From contig OZ026613.1 of the NCBI GenBank assembly GCA_964020975.1, positions 61,757,668-61,821,667 on the forward strand: a stretch of DNA of 64,000 nt, given 5' to 3'. The notes under the pieces were generated by a model, which had not been told where the DNA came from, made no database searches, and worked only from the letters and a program-made list of their open reading frames with translations. The stretch is from Hermodice carunculata. Lineage: Eukaryota > Annelida > Polychaeta > Eunicida > Amphinomidae. A program made the translations under genes and the position numbers. This document shows positions 1 to 11,789 of this stretch, one piece after another. Each line of letters opens with the position of its first letter. The stretch's first letter is position 1.

Positions 1-416
1 TATAAATATACACATTAAATAATTTCACATGAATAAACTTAAATATATGGTGATTGCTGCGATAGCTCTTTTTAACCCAAAGGTTTGTTTCCGAAGAGGT
101 CCCATATACAAAATAGTATGATAAATAATAATCTGACATGTAAAAATATAGAATCTGACTGAAAGTATATTATAAATCTTTACAACTTACAATGGAAAAA
201 CATCATGTACTCTTTGTGTAACTTAAAGATTATCCAAATCTTACAAAGTTTGGTCATAGAATTAACCAGTTGAAAGGTCTCCAGAGATCCCACATGGTAC
301 TGAGTAGCTATGATCACAGCACAAAGCAGACATCACAACTCCAAAAAGGCTCTTTAGCCGATTATTAGGAAGTAGTCTGTGATGTTTTGAGCCTTATGTT
401 ATTATTAAATGCTGCT
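1..416. other. No gene seen; 3' flank or 3' UTR of the adjacent LINE
   Basis: AT-rich sequence without a usable reading frame. It lies directly downstream, in the minus direction, of the LINE C-terminal block that ends at 417, so it may be that element's 3' UTR. I could not find the 3' terminus of the element. The string acatgaataaactt near position 27 recurs near 37077, close to another candidate LINE tail, which hints at a shared 3' end but is too short to prove it. Confidence 0.35.
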
Positions 417-3240
417 TTACTTTGTGTTTAAAATTCTAAATATTTGGAATAATTTTGATTTTTGAAGGGAGATAGTTCCAGTCCAAAGTGCCTGAATAGT
501 AAAAAAAAATTGTATGTTATTGATTATTGGCGGTACAAAGAAATTGTTTGAAACCTCCCGGGTATTGTGATCATGTATACCTGAGACCATGAGGAGGTCC
601 AATTTTATAATGTTGGGCAATTGTTGTTGGAAACCTTATCGATGTGATTGAGTCTAAGCTGTTTGGCTCTGGACTCAGAGCATGCCCTCGGAAATCTGTT
701 CTGCTACTGACACATGAGCTCTTGGTCCCCGGCTCTTTTTGAATCTCAGCATTTTGTTTTGAACACTTTGAAGCTTCTTTTGTTCAAATTTTGAAAGGCC
801 TTTATACTATGAGGATATATCATAATCAAATTAAGAGCTGACAGGGGCTGAACAGAGAATCATTTTAGAATGAATATTTAATTCCCCACCTGTCTGTATA
901 AAAATTCAGCCTGGAATTTGTTTTGTTGATACCTTCTAAGGCAATATTTGATCCCGTTAAGACTTGATCTGGATTTAGTACAAGATATTTTACATTAAAC
1001 ACTGCTTTTATTGTCTGGTTTCTGTGTGTGATTAGGAAATTTTGAATTTTCTTTATTTTACGTTTAAAGGTGAACATGATCAGCTCAGTCTTCCCCACAG
1101 GCAGTTATAATTTACCTTCAATTAGTCACTGATCATAATTTTGTAATTCTGTAGTTAAAGTGTCAGCGATTCTTTTGGGATCTGTATTCGAAACATTGAT
1201 TGTGCCATTGTCTGCGTATTGCAGTAGGCGACTATTAACACTTTTCATCATGTCCTTCACATGACATAAAAAGAGCAGAGGCCCCGGAACACTGCCTTGG
1301 GGAACCCCTGTAATTACAGTTCTGGGTTTTGAATGAGTGCCGTTTATTTTAACGATTTGTTTCCTGTTGTTCAAATATGATCTGAACCACCCAGTGGAGC
1401 AAATTCCCATGGCATGTAATTTTTTACACAGTATATCATGGTCCACACAGTCGAAAGCTTTTTGGACGTCGGGAAGTATCATGCCCACGTATTTCCATTT
1501 CCTATTTCCTATTTCATACGAATGTAATCCTGCAATGCTATCAGGCAGGTGTCCGTGGAATAATTTGCACGGAAACATGACTGATTTGCATGCAAAAGGG
1601 TAATTTCTTGTGAGGTAATTATTTAACTGAAAATAAATTGCTCTTTCCAGGATTTTGGAGACAATGGGCAGAATACTCATCAGCCTGTAGTTGCTCACCT
1701 CGTGTTTACTGTTTTTTCTTGTGCAGCAGCAGAAGAGTAATGTTGGCCTCTTTTATATCTGATGGAACAATCTCTGTTTTTATGGACAGATTGATATGAG
1801 TAATAGGAGCACTTGATCAGAGGCATCTCTCAAAAACCTTGCAGGTTGTTTGTCTGGGCCTATGCTTTTGTTCAAGTTTATGTGATTTAGCTATCCCTGC
1901 ACACAACAAACAGTCACCTCAGAGAGGTAGAATTTGCCGGTAACGTTTGAATAATTGTTTTTAGATGTTTGGAGTCAACTCTGTATACCTGGTTGACAAC
2001 TGGTAGTTTATTTACAAGGTGAGAAGGTCTATCTGTAAAAAAAGTCGTCACATAATTTGCTTCTTTCGCCGTGTCAAACTGTATTATGCCATCAAAGTTG
2101 AGGGCAACATTAATGCCAGCTTTTATGTTCTGAGCACAGCCAAGAGTTTTGAGACATTACCAAAGTTTCTTGGCATTGCTTCTGTTCTCTTGTATTTTGT
2201 TCAACACGTATTCTCTTGTGGATTTTGTGATTTCTCAATGCACTTTATTTATCAAAATATCTTTGAACAGGGTCCATACAATAGTTACATCTTGGCAGTT
2301 ATATAACTGTAACCAGTTCACCTCCTTTAGAAGTTCATGGAAATATGTGATGTTATAGTGCTTCAAAAATCTAATTTGTATCACATTTTTGGGGTTTAGT
2401 TGACCTCTTACTACCTTTATGGTGCAAAAAAAGTAAGTGGTGGTCATTTAGGCCAACAGGAATGACTCCAGACTGACACAATCTATCACGATTGTTACAT
2501 GTAATATGGTCAAGACAAGAATCAGATTCACCTTGTACATGTGTAGGTTCTTGTATCATTTGCTGCAGATCAAAGATATTTAACTCGGACATGTATTTCT
2601 TGTATAGCTTGTTTTTGCGCACTGTGCAGATGTTTAAATCTTCTAGAATCATGGTTTCACAGTGAAATTTGGTGTTTTGGAGAGTATCTTCGAGATGCTG
2701 TTGCAAGGTAGATTCTTTTGGTGGTCTGCACAAGACCCCTACAGTTCTAGGTTTGGTTTTGGGCAAAAGTATGCCAATCAAAACTGCTTCCAGGTGGGGG
2801 TCACCAGGACAGGTCTCTGATCTCTTCTGATATATAGGCAAGCCCCACCTGTATGGCGGTTCCGGTATTTTCTCAGAGGAATGTATCCAGTGGTTCAGAT
2901 TTCAGTATCAATGAATGAGCCATGTTTCTGTGATAATCAAAACTGCTGCATTGGTTTCTTTGGGTATATGACAAAGTTCCGATAGTTTTAGGGGAAGTGA
3001 CCTGGCATTAATATGTAAAAAGTGTGGGCCCTTCCTTTTAAAACAATCGAAATAGCCCGAGTGAAAGTCTGGATCGTTGTCAATGTTATTATCAAACGTA
3101 GGGTTATCCTGGGCCTCACGCTCCGGCCAAATGAGGCTTTTGTTTAATAGATTAGCATGCAACTCTTTAAAAAGGATTATCATTCTGAACGGTAGAAGAG
3201 GAGTTTCAGCATTCGCAGGATGACAAAAACGGACGCTCAC
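417..3240 (-). mobile_element. Decayed CR1/Jockey-superfamily LINE, endonuclease to C-terminus
   Basis: A non-LTR retrotransposon ORF2 can be followed on the minus strand in several frames. From 3240 downward: an endonuclease N-terminus with the hallmark HINARSL and ITETWL; the endonuclease core at 2371-2841 with RPPKES, LEDLNI and LNDHH (degenerate forms of RPP, GDLN and SDHH); a degraded linker at 1740-2300; the reverse transcriptase at 1126-1740; the post-RT block at 865-1098 (GKTELIMF, then a VKYL-like and an NSRLNF-like string); and the C-terminal block at 417-620 with the family motif HDHNTR. Order and spacing match a 5'-truncated or nearly complete ORF2. It is dead: frames shift repeatedly, the endonuclease catalytic motifs are altered, and the RT motif reads YADN instead of YADD. 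The exact clade (CR1, L2 or another Jockey-superfamily lineage) is not resolved here. Confidence 0.9.
1126..1740 (-). pseudogene. Reverse transcriptase fragment of the LINE
   Basis: The longest open part of this LINE is about 190 codons, with recognisable RT blocks in order: NYRLMSILPIVSKILERAI (the NYRPVSILP block), QKAFDCVDHDIL (the KAFD block with the first catalytic Asp), WFRSYLNNRKQ, GVPQGSVPGPLLFL (the GVPQGS-LGPLLF block) and QYADNGTI at the catalytic YxDD. The second Asp of YxDD is Asn (codon at 1207-1209), which should abolish polymerisation. The same frame stays open upstream as far as a KNSKHEVSNYR-like stretch near 1700, so the conventional Met at 1698 is not a real start. It is part of the larger LINE and has no independent gene role. 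Confidence 0.88.
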
Positions 3241-4395
3241 GTAAAAAGGAGAGAAACACGTGTTACTTTAAACATATATTAATTCAACTGGAAAGGAGGG
3301 CCGCATGTTATATTAATTGCTGAAACGCTACTAATTAAAAAATCTCCCCAAACTTGCCTATGTCAGGTGGCAGCCAAAATGTACAGGTGTTTCACAACAT
3401 TACTTGTCTTGTGGTAGGGATAGGACACTTCCACTGGCACTTCTGTTCCGTACCAAATTGTTGATACCAGCAGCGTCTCCGTCACCTTTGACACTACTCT
3501 CCAACCTGTCCGGTGACTACATGTAGAAAAAGAACGCTTGTTACCAAAAAGTAGCATAAAAAGTTAAGATAATCTCACATAAACAATGGTGTTCATAGTT
3601 GGTACAGTTTCATTCTTCGCTAAACCTGTACGGGCTGTGGAATCGACATACCGCATGATACACAGACCGAAGTCCTCCTTGGGTGAAAAAGGTAAATCTC
3701 TAAACCTTATTGCGTATGCAGAAAGCTTAAAAAGTGAACACTTTTATCATAAAAATTAGTTTGTAGGCCATGTGATGAGCGCGAGGCGATGAAAAAACAA
3801 AACAAAAACAAACAAACAAACAAACAACAACAAAAAAAAAAAAAACAAAAACAAAAAAAAAAAAAACAAAAACCCAGAACTTTCATTTAATAAATGTATG
3901 TGGACTGAAAGACCGAGAACAATGGTCCTGAAGGATTCGAGAATTCCCGAGTTCCAAAAGTGAGGGTCCCCTGCAGTCTGCGCATTGTGCACGCTTTTGT
4001 GATAATAAATCATTACGCGGTTTCAGTGTTAATGTATTTAATGCAATGCTTCATTGAATGTTGATATAAAATTGAGGTCCATGTGGCCATTTTGCATAGT
4101 TGAGGATAAACTGGTGGAGGCTGTACATGCGTGTTAATTTCCCTGTAAAAGCCACATTTAGCAATTGCAGAAATGTTACAGTTGTCAGATTATGAATGCA
4201 ACCTCGACGACGCAGAAGAAAATATGAGTTGAGGGAATCGTTTTATACCAGTTTGTTCTTTGAATGAAGCAAGGACCTGAAATCAGCAGGTTCCTTCTAC
4301 TGTGAATTATGTCTCCTCTCACAACGGGGAGACGTGTTGTTTTTTTTGGTCCGTTTCTTCCGCTTCTTCCGCTTCTTGTTCTTGTTCTTCTTGAA
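3241..4395. other. No gene seen; AC/A-rich tract inside
   Basis: Non-coding. It includes an (AAAC)n and poly-A low-complexity tract at about 3789-3873. A CT-rich stretch at 4336-4392 borders the start of the tandem array. I saw no splice-bounded exon or RNA gene. Confidence 0.5.
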
Positions 4396-5560
4396 CACAT
4401 TGTTGCAAACGCGATAACTCAAGAAATATTTGACTTGCGAAGTTGAAATTGATTGTGAATATGTTCCTATAGGCCTATGAGACCTTGCTTGGGATTGCAA
4501 ATTGGTGACCCTGACGTTGTTCAAGGTCAAGTGGACATTGCATCTAAAATTGACGCAAACGCAATAACTCCGCAATGATTTGACTTAGGAGGTTGGAATT
4601 TTGCATGATTATGTACCATAATACAAACTAGGTTAGGATTGTAGATGGGTGACCTTGACCTATTTTATAAGGTCACGTGGGCATTTCATCTAAAATCGAT
4701 GCGAACGCCAAAACTCTGCACGGATTTGACTTAGGAGGGTGAAATATTACGTGATTATGTACCATAATACAAACTAGATTAGGATTGCAGATGGCTGACC
4801 TTGACCTATTTTCAAGGTCACATGACCACTTGCAAAAATCATTGCAGATGCACTTGAGTAGGATTTGATTTAGGAGGTTGAAAATTTTGTGTGATTATGT
4901 TTCTAGATAGGACTTTTTTTAGGTCTTGCTTGTGATTGCAGATGTTTTACCTTGACCTATTTTTCAAGGTTACAAGCACTTCCTTGAAGTTGTGGAAGCG
5001 ATAATGCAAGAGAGACTTAAATTGTGTGATTATGTATTTGTATAAGAGCTAGGTTGAGAATGTAGATGGGATGACCTTGACCTATTCTTGAAGGTCACAA
5101 AGGTATTTCCTTTAAAACAATTGCAGACACGATGACTCTAGAAGAATTTGACTTAAGAGGTAGAAATTTTGTATGATTATGTACAAGTATAAGAACTAAG
5201 ATAAGATGGTAGATGAGTGACCTTGACCTATTTTGAAGGTCACACGACTTTTTTTCCAAAATAATTGCATGCGTGATTAGTCCCGAAGGACTTTGGGAGG
5301 TTGAAATTTTGTTTGATTATGTACCAATAGGTAGGTTGTGATTGCAGATGGGTGATCTTTGAGCAATTTTTTTCCAGGTCACATGTGCATTTCCTTCTAA
5401 ATCTCGACTATATGATAACTCCAGAAGGATTTGATTCGGGAAGTTGAAATGTTATGTGATTATGTACCAAAATAACATCTAATGCAAGATTATGGATGAA
5501 TGACCTTGATCTATTTTTCAAGGTCACACGGACATTTCCTTGAAATGATTAGATAATTAA
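4396..5560 (+). repeat. Tandem repeat family A (~125-150 bp units) with paired TGACCTTGACC / AAGGTCA motifs
   Basis: About eight diverged head-to-tail units. The TGACC anchor recurs at about 4506, 4650, 4796, 4947, 5072, 5218, 5353 and 5501, so periods run from 125 to 151 bp. Each unit has the order: a gcaataactc-like stretch, atttgacttaggagg, a gtgattatgtacc-like stretch, gattgcagatggg, TGACCTTGACCTATTTT, then AAGGTCAC and ggacatttcc-like. Most units therefore hold TGACCTTGA and, a few bases on, (TC)AAGGTCA in the opposite sense, which is the extended nuclear-receptor half-site of the NR5A/ERR type. Divergence between units shows an old array. No reading frame is kept across it. Confidence 0.9.
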
Positions 5561-5787
5561 TGAGACGTTTGATTTTCTGTTGGAAAATCAGCCTGTCATA
5601 GTATTTATGTGTACTATTACCGCGTTGTTTCCGAATATAACAGAGTGGTTACAGTAATTAAAAAACACTTTATCTGTGCCACAGTTTGGTATTAATTTCT
5701 TCATGGATACCTACTCTGGACGCCGTTTCTGTAATCTTATATGTATATGTTTCCTGTTTAACAATAATGAATGAAAATATATTTACA
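5561..5787. other. No feature seen
   Basis: A short non-coding spacer between the family A array and the (GAT)n microsatellite. Confidence 0.5.
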
Positions 5788-5890
<103 letters not shown>

Positions 5891-5989
5891 CAGAAATTTC
5901 ATCCGCAAAATGGATTTTTCAGGACTGGGAGCCAATGAAAAAGGGTTAATTCCATGATGCGTCCAAGTTAAAGCCCATACAAGGAATTA

Positions 5990-6250
5990 ATCCTTGAGAC
6001 ATTTATTCTTGAATATATTCAAACCGATTATGATAGAAGTACCATTCCTATTTAAGTTTACAAGTTTGTGCTAGAGGTGAATCAAATGAAAAGTAAAACA
6101 AAGTTGTTTTTAATTTGTGAAAATTATATGAATACGCACAATTTATATCTTGAATATCTTCAAAACTATCATACTCTGAGATAGAGGTGCTGTTTCAACG
6201 TAAATCTACAGTGTATATTAAATCACCAGCCTCTTTATATGCCCACCACC
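5990..6250 (-). repeat. Tandem repeat family B, inverted copy (~1.7 units)
   Basis: Two similar segments start near 6002 and 6142, about 140 bp apart, each with a cttgaatat(a/c)ttcaaa core. Read on the minus strand they match the larger array at 22370-23170. For example AAGTACCATTCC followed by a GTTTGTGCTAG-like stretch here corresponds to the complement of ctagagcacaaacc...ggaatggtacct there. It is the same family in opposite orientation 16 kb away. Confidence 0.75.
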
Positions 6251-7154
6251 CACCAAAACTTAAGTCATGATGCATAGATTTTTTATTTAAAATTACGGTA
6301 AAAACATAAGAACAGAAAGATTATTCAATTAAAAGATGGGATATGACGCCAAGGGTCATGCGGAACAAGGCAACGATTACATTGAAACTTTCAAAAGTGA
6401 CTTCAACATGTCTGGGCATGCTACAGACGTATCACTCTCACCCGTGACACCTGAGTAACGGTTACCTGTTGCATTGAGCAGTAACAAGGTGAGCTAGACA
6501 GGTAGAACACGGGAGCAGAGCCTTTGATCCCTGCCCAGCCAATTAGTGCTAATTGGAAAAGCGTGCTGCCCGCAAAGATGGGCCGAAGATCTGAGGACAC
6601 CGAGATAGCGCCCTGCCAACGCAGGCAATGTTTCGAGCTGCTGTGTGGGAAGATGTGTTAGAATACTTTTTCTTCACATACTGTATGACCGAAGTTGTGT
6701 CAAAGCAAACAGAAGTGAAAGCTAAAGATATAAGACATTTGAAGGTTTAATGAGTCACGAACTATTGCTGTAAAGCATTGGTGTGGTGATTATGTAGGTT
6801 TACTCAGATTTGCCCCTGGAAGCGCTTTGAAGATAGCCATGGTGCAGGGCAAAGACTAACAGCTCCCACAAAGAAGCCCCAGCCATTTCATTGAAAGCCG
6901 TGCACGCTGTTGGAAACCACAAAATCATTAGTCACACAAGCCGTCGCAATCTTCCCGAAAGAACTTTCAAAACTGCTTCATACTAAGCATGGGAACGGAC
7001 TGCGATACAGTCTCCCAGATAAATTGGTCTTTTTGTAAGATAGCAACTTAATTTTGTGATAAATACGGGCGTGCCTGGGAATTCCCAACAGCTCGGCGTA
7101 CAAAACAAAAAACATGGCAGTGTGGAAAATTGAATGTCTTCAGTTTATTTTGGC
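6251..7154. other. No gene seen; GC-richer non-coding stretch with a palindrome
   Basis: Around 6340-6700 the sequence is visibly richer in GC and CpG than its surroundings and holds the 18-bp palindrome at 6539-6556. No reading frame, tRNA or transposon motif was recognised. It could be a regulatory element or an old unrecognised insertion. Confidence 0.4.
6539..6556. promoter_or_regulatory. 18-bp perfect palindrome with paired CCAAT and TAATTG sites
   Basis: The sequence is CCAATTAGTGCTAATTGG: 8-bp arms around TG, perfectly self-complementary. It contains CCAAT/ATTGG at both ends and two CTAATTG homeodomain-type cores facing each other. Seen directly; a regulatory role is inference. Confidence 0.45.
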
Positions 7155-7186
7155 TGAGACCACTACTAGAAGTAGTAGTGGTCTCA
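7155..7186. repeat. Perfect 13-bp-arm hairpin
   Basis: TGAGACCACTACT and its exact complement AGTAGTGGTCTCA are separated by six bases. It sits in otherwise unremarkable sequence. It may be the centre of a foldback element or a recent inverted duplication. Confidence 0.85.
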
Positions 7187-10100
7187 GGTTTTGGTGATGG
7201 ATCAGGGGTATGCCGCATCGTCTTTGTACGTACGTGTATCATTAAAAATAAAAATAAGAATATTGGGGTAAAACGCTACTCTATATATCATCGCTGATCA
7301 CAGAATGAATCGTTGAAAGCACCAAGCAGCATTACACTCCTTATAATTCAATAGCATACATACATTGTAATGTAAACAGCAGCTGTTTCATAGTTACTAT
7401 CTTTCAAGTTTACACATGTGTCGTCTTTCTGACTCCCAAATTACAAATAATCAGCTGACTATTCTTTTTATTTGTTCTTATAAAGTCAATTCCAAATGAG
7501 ACAAACCGTTTATTATAGAGCTTACAGACCACCTTGTCCATCATCCTATCAGTCCTGTGTACATCAATATGAATGAGTGCCTCAATTGATCAAAGAGGGA
7601 CTGGATTTTGTGAAATAAAACATTTGTGACCATTTTCTTATTTGTTCTTACATGCTCTTAAAGCAACCACCGGTATGTGCACACCTGATGTTGCTACATA
7701 TCTTTTACTTTTGTCACAAATTTCGACAAGTGTGAGGTTTTTAAATCATAAAGCATACAGGGGAACATGTGACGCATTAACATGGTTAGTATTGTGTCAG
7801 CGGTTTAGTTATAAAATGGCTTCACTCTACTCAGTTTAATTTTTACCAAAAGCAGTCCTGGTAGGCTGCAAAAGTGTTACACCACTACAAAACCCTACAG
7901 AGAAGTAGTGTTACTCGATTATATACGTATACACACCACTGTGTATATTAAAAGCTGGCACGGAGGTCAACAAACTTTTTCTTCTCCGAATATCCCTTTA
8001 CAAACCACGCGTGACGACACAAGGTTTTTCTCCGCTGTTTGCATGGGACATTTTAACACAGTACATTGCCGCCGACAGCGTGAGACGTCGCAAAAGGGTT
8101 GCGGCATCTTTATAGTGTATCGCTGGTAGTTGTCTAACGATAAATTTATGAACGTTAAAAAAAATAAACACAAGTACCCAATTCGCGTGTTTTCACACCT
8201 GCAAGAAAGAAGAAACCTTGCGCGTGTTTGCAAGCCACCGGGACCACACGGCTATTCAGTGAGTGCAAAGTTTCAGGCGCTCATACAGGCATCTTGGAAA
8301 AGTTTCTTAACTTGACAGGACTGATTATTCGCAGAACTAAGCAACTGTGGAAAGACGCTTCTTTTTATATTTTTTTCCCTGAAAATGCAGATGTCGTGTG
8401 TAGAGTGTTTGTTCCTGATATAAGGAATAAATACCACAGCTGTAGCAGGCAAACTCGTGTGCGTGTCCAGGTGTGAAGGTTCGCAGGTGTGCCGTGAAAC
8501 CCCGACACATTCCGACGCCTTCTTTGGCAGCTTCCTCCTCCGATTTTAGAATCCAACCATCTGCAGTTGCCTGACTATTGCTTCTCTTGCTTATCTTCTT
8601 GTCATTCAATTCTTCTGGAACACTCGCTGTGTTGTGGAGCTGTTGAGCTCCTGACCCGATCTCCCATACCAAGGCATTTAAATTTTAAAGTTTGTTAACA
8701 CCATTGTGGTATTTAACAGCTACACGGTTTTGTCGGAACATGATTCTGGCACTGAATTTCCAAGGGAGTTCTTTATCAAGACCAGATGGCAAAATTTACA
8801 GGAACATACGCAGTAATGTATTGACAAAGGTGATGTGTGTATATTGTGTAGGTGAGAAGGGATTGGAATTTATGGATGATGCAAAATTGTATCGACATAT
8901 CCTGTCAAGTTACTTTTGTATTTCATTTCCAACAGCTGTTTACTGTTCTGCATTCTCAAAAAAAAAAAAAAAAGAACTTTGTAGTTTGGAGGTTGAAACA
9001 ATGCAATTTTGTCACAGTTCAAACTATTTCAATTTAAAAAGTAATGTTTCAGAATTATACATTTTATATACACACTTTAAATATATTAAAAGTTGCAAGC
9101 TCTTTTAGTTCTTGTTTTTGTCATAGGTTGTAACGCATGTTTCATCAATCCTTAGATGCAACTTGCAAATACAGAAATACAACAGTTAATTTTTGTAACT
9201 ATATATACAGAGATATCCATTCTTCGTCGAATATGTTGCAAATTTTACATTCTCTAAATAGTTCTGATATGCTTTGAATTTCAACGATATATATATAGGT
9301 TTGGGTACCGTGACATGCAGAGTGCAGGCCAACTTCAAATATTATTTATTAGGTTTGTTGCATGGTTTTTATATGCATGCAAGTTTCCATTTTTGGCACT
9401 TTGCGTGGCATGAAAACTGTATGATAATGTCAACAAATCTGAACATATTTATGTTTTCAGGGTGAATTCCAAGTACTTTTGATCATTTAATTTGTTTTTA
9501 ACAGACCAAACTCCTGTATTCTCGAACATAGAAAACACAGACCTTGATTATACTACGAGGCAAAATAAAATTGCAGTTACGCCTGTGATCAATACAGGAC
9601 AAGTGAATGCGGTTGCCTCATAAAAGACGAACTGCCATGTTTCCCTCCAACTGAGATCTGGATAAAAATCTCTTGCGTGTATCTCAGACTCTGTGTTGAA
9701 GAAAAGTGGAATACACAGAACTTGGTCTTTTTATCACGCAAGAATTACTGATGATGGCCCCTTCAAACTAGTCTCTTTATTATTTTGTCTACTATTACAT
9801 TGATAATATGTGTGTCGTTCAATAAAATATATTTCAACCAATATAAAAATGTGACAACTGTTTCAGGCTTACTTTAAGACTAAAGTAAAAAACTTTGTGA
9901 GCAAAGGGTCATTGTGTCTTTCCCAGCTTTAGAATTCTTTAGGGCATATTTCCTATTGCCAAAAAATACTGCAAGGAACTGTCTCAATGCAGACGACACC
10001 ATGGAGGAATAAACTAGACGACACTCAAGCACATTTGAGCGGGAAAGGACTGAAGCACGGTGTAACTGTACATGCCATCTATATAAGCACGCATGGTCGA

Positions 10101-11030
10101 TTTCTACAGAAAACGAGGGTTCGGGTTTGGATTACCAGCCTTTGAACTTTCTAATAATGAGTCTTAAGTACATGTAAAAAATTAAGACGTCACAATGGCT
10201 TTGGGGAGCTGTCTTCCAAACCACGCCTTTATATCAGGCTCCATCTCCCACACAAAGGAGAGGTTTCGCCAATTAGTAACAAATACAAATGTTATCGTGG
10301 GGAGTGCGTTTTTTTTTTCTGAGGCTTGTTCGCGCAAGATCCACTTCACGCCTCTCCATATAATCGTTTATGTCTCACCATAAGTTATTCAAAATGTCAC
10401 CAGAGACAACAGAGGTTTTACCCACTCAGACCGTGATCCACCTTTCATTCTGCTTTTGTGTGCACATAATGTATAACTATGGCTTATATTAGCGGGCAGA
10501 TTGTTCGTCTCGGCTGATACACCACATTGAAAATATGCAATTGTGTCACAAGAATATACACGCGACGAAAAATAACTCCATAATACCTCAACAGAGAGAC
10601 ATAGAGAGAGAGCTGGATGCAGCTGCGTGTGCAATATATTAAAATTTAGAATTTGTGCAATGTCTTTTTGTATGCCAGTTTAGTACTTTCTTATACACGG
10701 AGCGGGGTGTCATGTGGTCTGCTCTCCAGAAAACGCGGGCTTTGTGTGTTCACTTTTTTGCTCTCAAAATTATTCGTGGGCTTCAGTTTTGTCTTGGAAC
10801 ATTGTTTTATGTCATCGAATAATATCGTAGTGAAGTTTTAGCGGGAATCTACAACGGTGACGTGACTAAGGACAACAAATTACAGTCCAGTATGGTAGAC
10901 TATAGGTTAACATTATCGTGCATTTCATACTGACATGCTTATCTTCCTTTGATATATGGTATTCAGACTGTGAAGTTACATTTTGTTTTCTTGGGTTTTC
11001 TTTAAATTAACTGTATGTATGTATAATACT
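7187..11030. other. No gene seen
   Basis: About 3.8 kb with only short chance reading frames and no match to any family I recognise. It contains a poly-A run near 8959-8973. Nothing else stands out. Confidence 0.5.
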
Positions 11031-11210
11031 CAGTAGAATCTCTAATTAAAACCACCTCCCCTATAGAGACCATTTCTACATTAAAACCACCAATTTACAG
11101 ACCTGTTTTTGTTTATCCTTCATTTAATTACATTCCCCATTAAGACCACTTCCCTATAAAGACCACATATTCTCAATCCTTTAGGTGGTCTTAACAGGGA
11201 TATTCCACTA
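11031..11210. mobile_element. Short pogo/Tigger-like inverted-repeat element (MITE)
   Basis: The left end CAGTAGAATCTCTAATTAAA followed by ACCACC is mirrored by the complement of the right end, TAGTGGAATATCCCTGTTAA followed by GACCACC. The inner halves repeat CCTATA(G/A)AGACC-type strings. The CAGT-GGAA-CTCT-TTAAGACCACC pattern is typical of Tigger/pogo-type (Tc1/mariner superfamily) termini. At about 180 bp it has no coding capacity, so it is a non-autonomous and clearly diverged copy. Confidence 0.55.
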
Positions 11211-11233
11211 TACATATATATACATATATATAC

Positions 11234-11315
<82 letters not shown>
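11211..11315 (+). repeat. (TA)n followed by (TG)n microsatellite
   Basis: A TA-rich run with a few TACA units to about 11275, then about 20 TG units. It directly abuts the right end of the inverted-repeat element; TA is a favoured target of this superfamily. Confidence 0.95.
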
Positions 11316-11318
<3 letters not shown>

Positions 11319-11699
11319 ATGTAAACTGAATACATTGGTATATTGTGTTTGTTAAATAACTTGAAGGGAGTCTGCAGCCGTAAATGTCGGCTTGCTTGCT
11401 GATCTTTGTCATATATCTTAATATTGGTACCTCGCATGACTGTCATGTTCCTCAAAGTACATGTAGTCTATAACACGTCTAGTGATAACGTGACTGAATA
11501 AGCTGCGACGTCACAGCGGCAAAACTCGTCTGGCCTTTCTTGCTCGGTGTGCTGTTTCGAATGCCTGCTCCTACACAAGAATAAACAGCAAAGCGTGTAC
11601 AGTTTGAAGAACAATTATTTAGTTTCAAACGATTATGAATTTGGCCTCAAATTTGACAATACGTTTTGAGTTGTTTATTTAATTTTGCCATTCACCTTT

Positions 11700-11702
<3 letters not shown>
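11316..11702. other. No feature seen
   Basis: Non-coding spacer between two microsatellites. A TGACGT-type site is present near 11503-11513 but isolated. Confidence 0.5.
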
Positions 11703-11741
<39 letters not shown>

Positions 11742-11789
11742 TACATACATACATACATACATACATACATACATACGTACGTACATACA
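11703..11789 (+). repeat. (AC)n then (ATAC)n microsatellite
   Basis: About 17 AC units pass directly into about 12 ATAC/GTAC units. Confidence 0.97.

Noticed and set aside
3789-3873. A-rich tract as a SINE or LINE poly-A tail
   Set aside because: No adjoining element body or target duplication was found. Treated as low complexity.
8337-8672. 111-codon minus-strand frame with Lys-rich ends
   Set aside because: No recognisable domain, and overlapping alternative frames are equally open.
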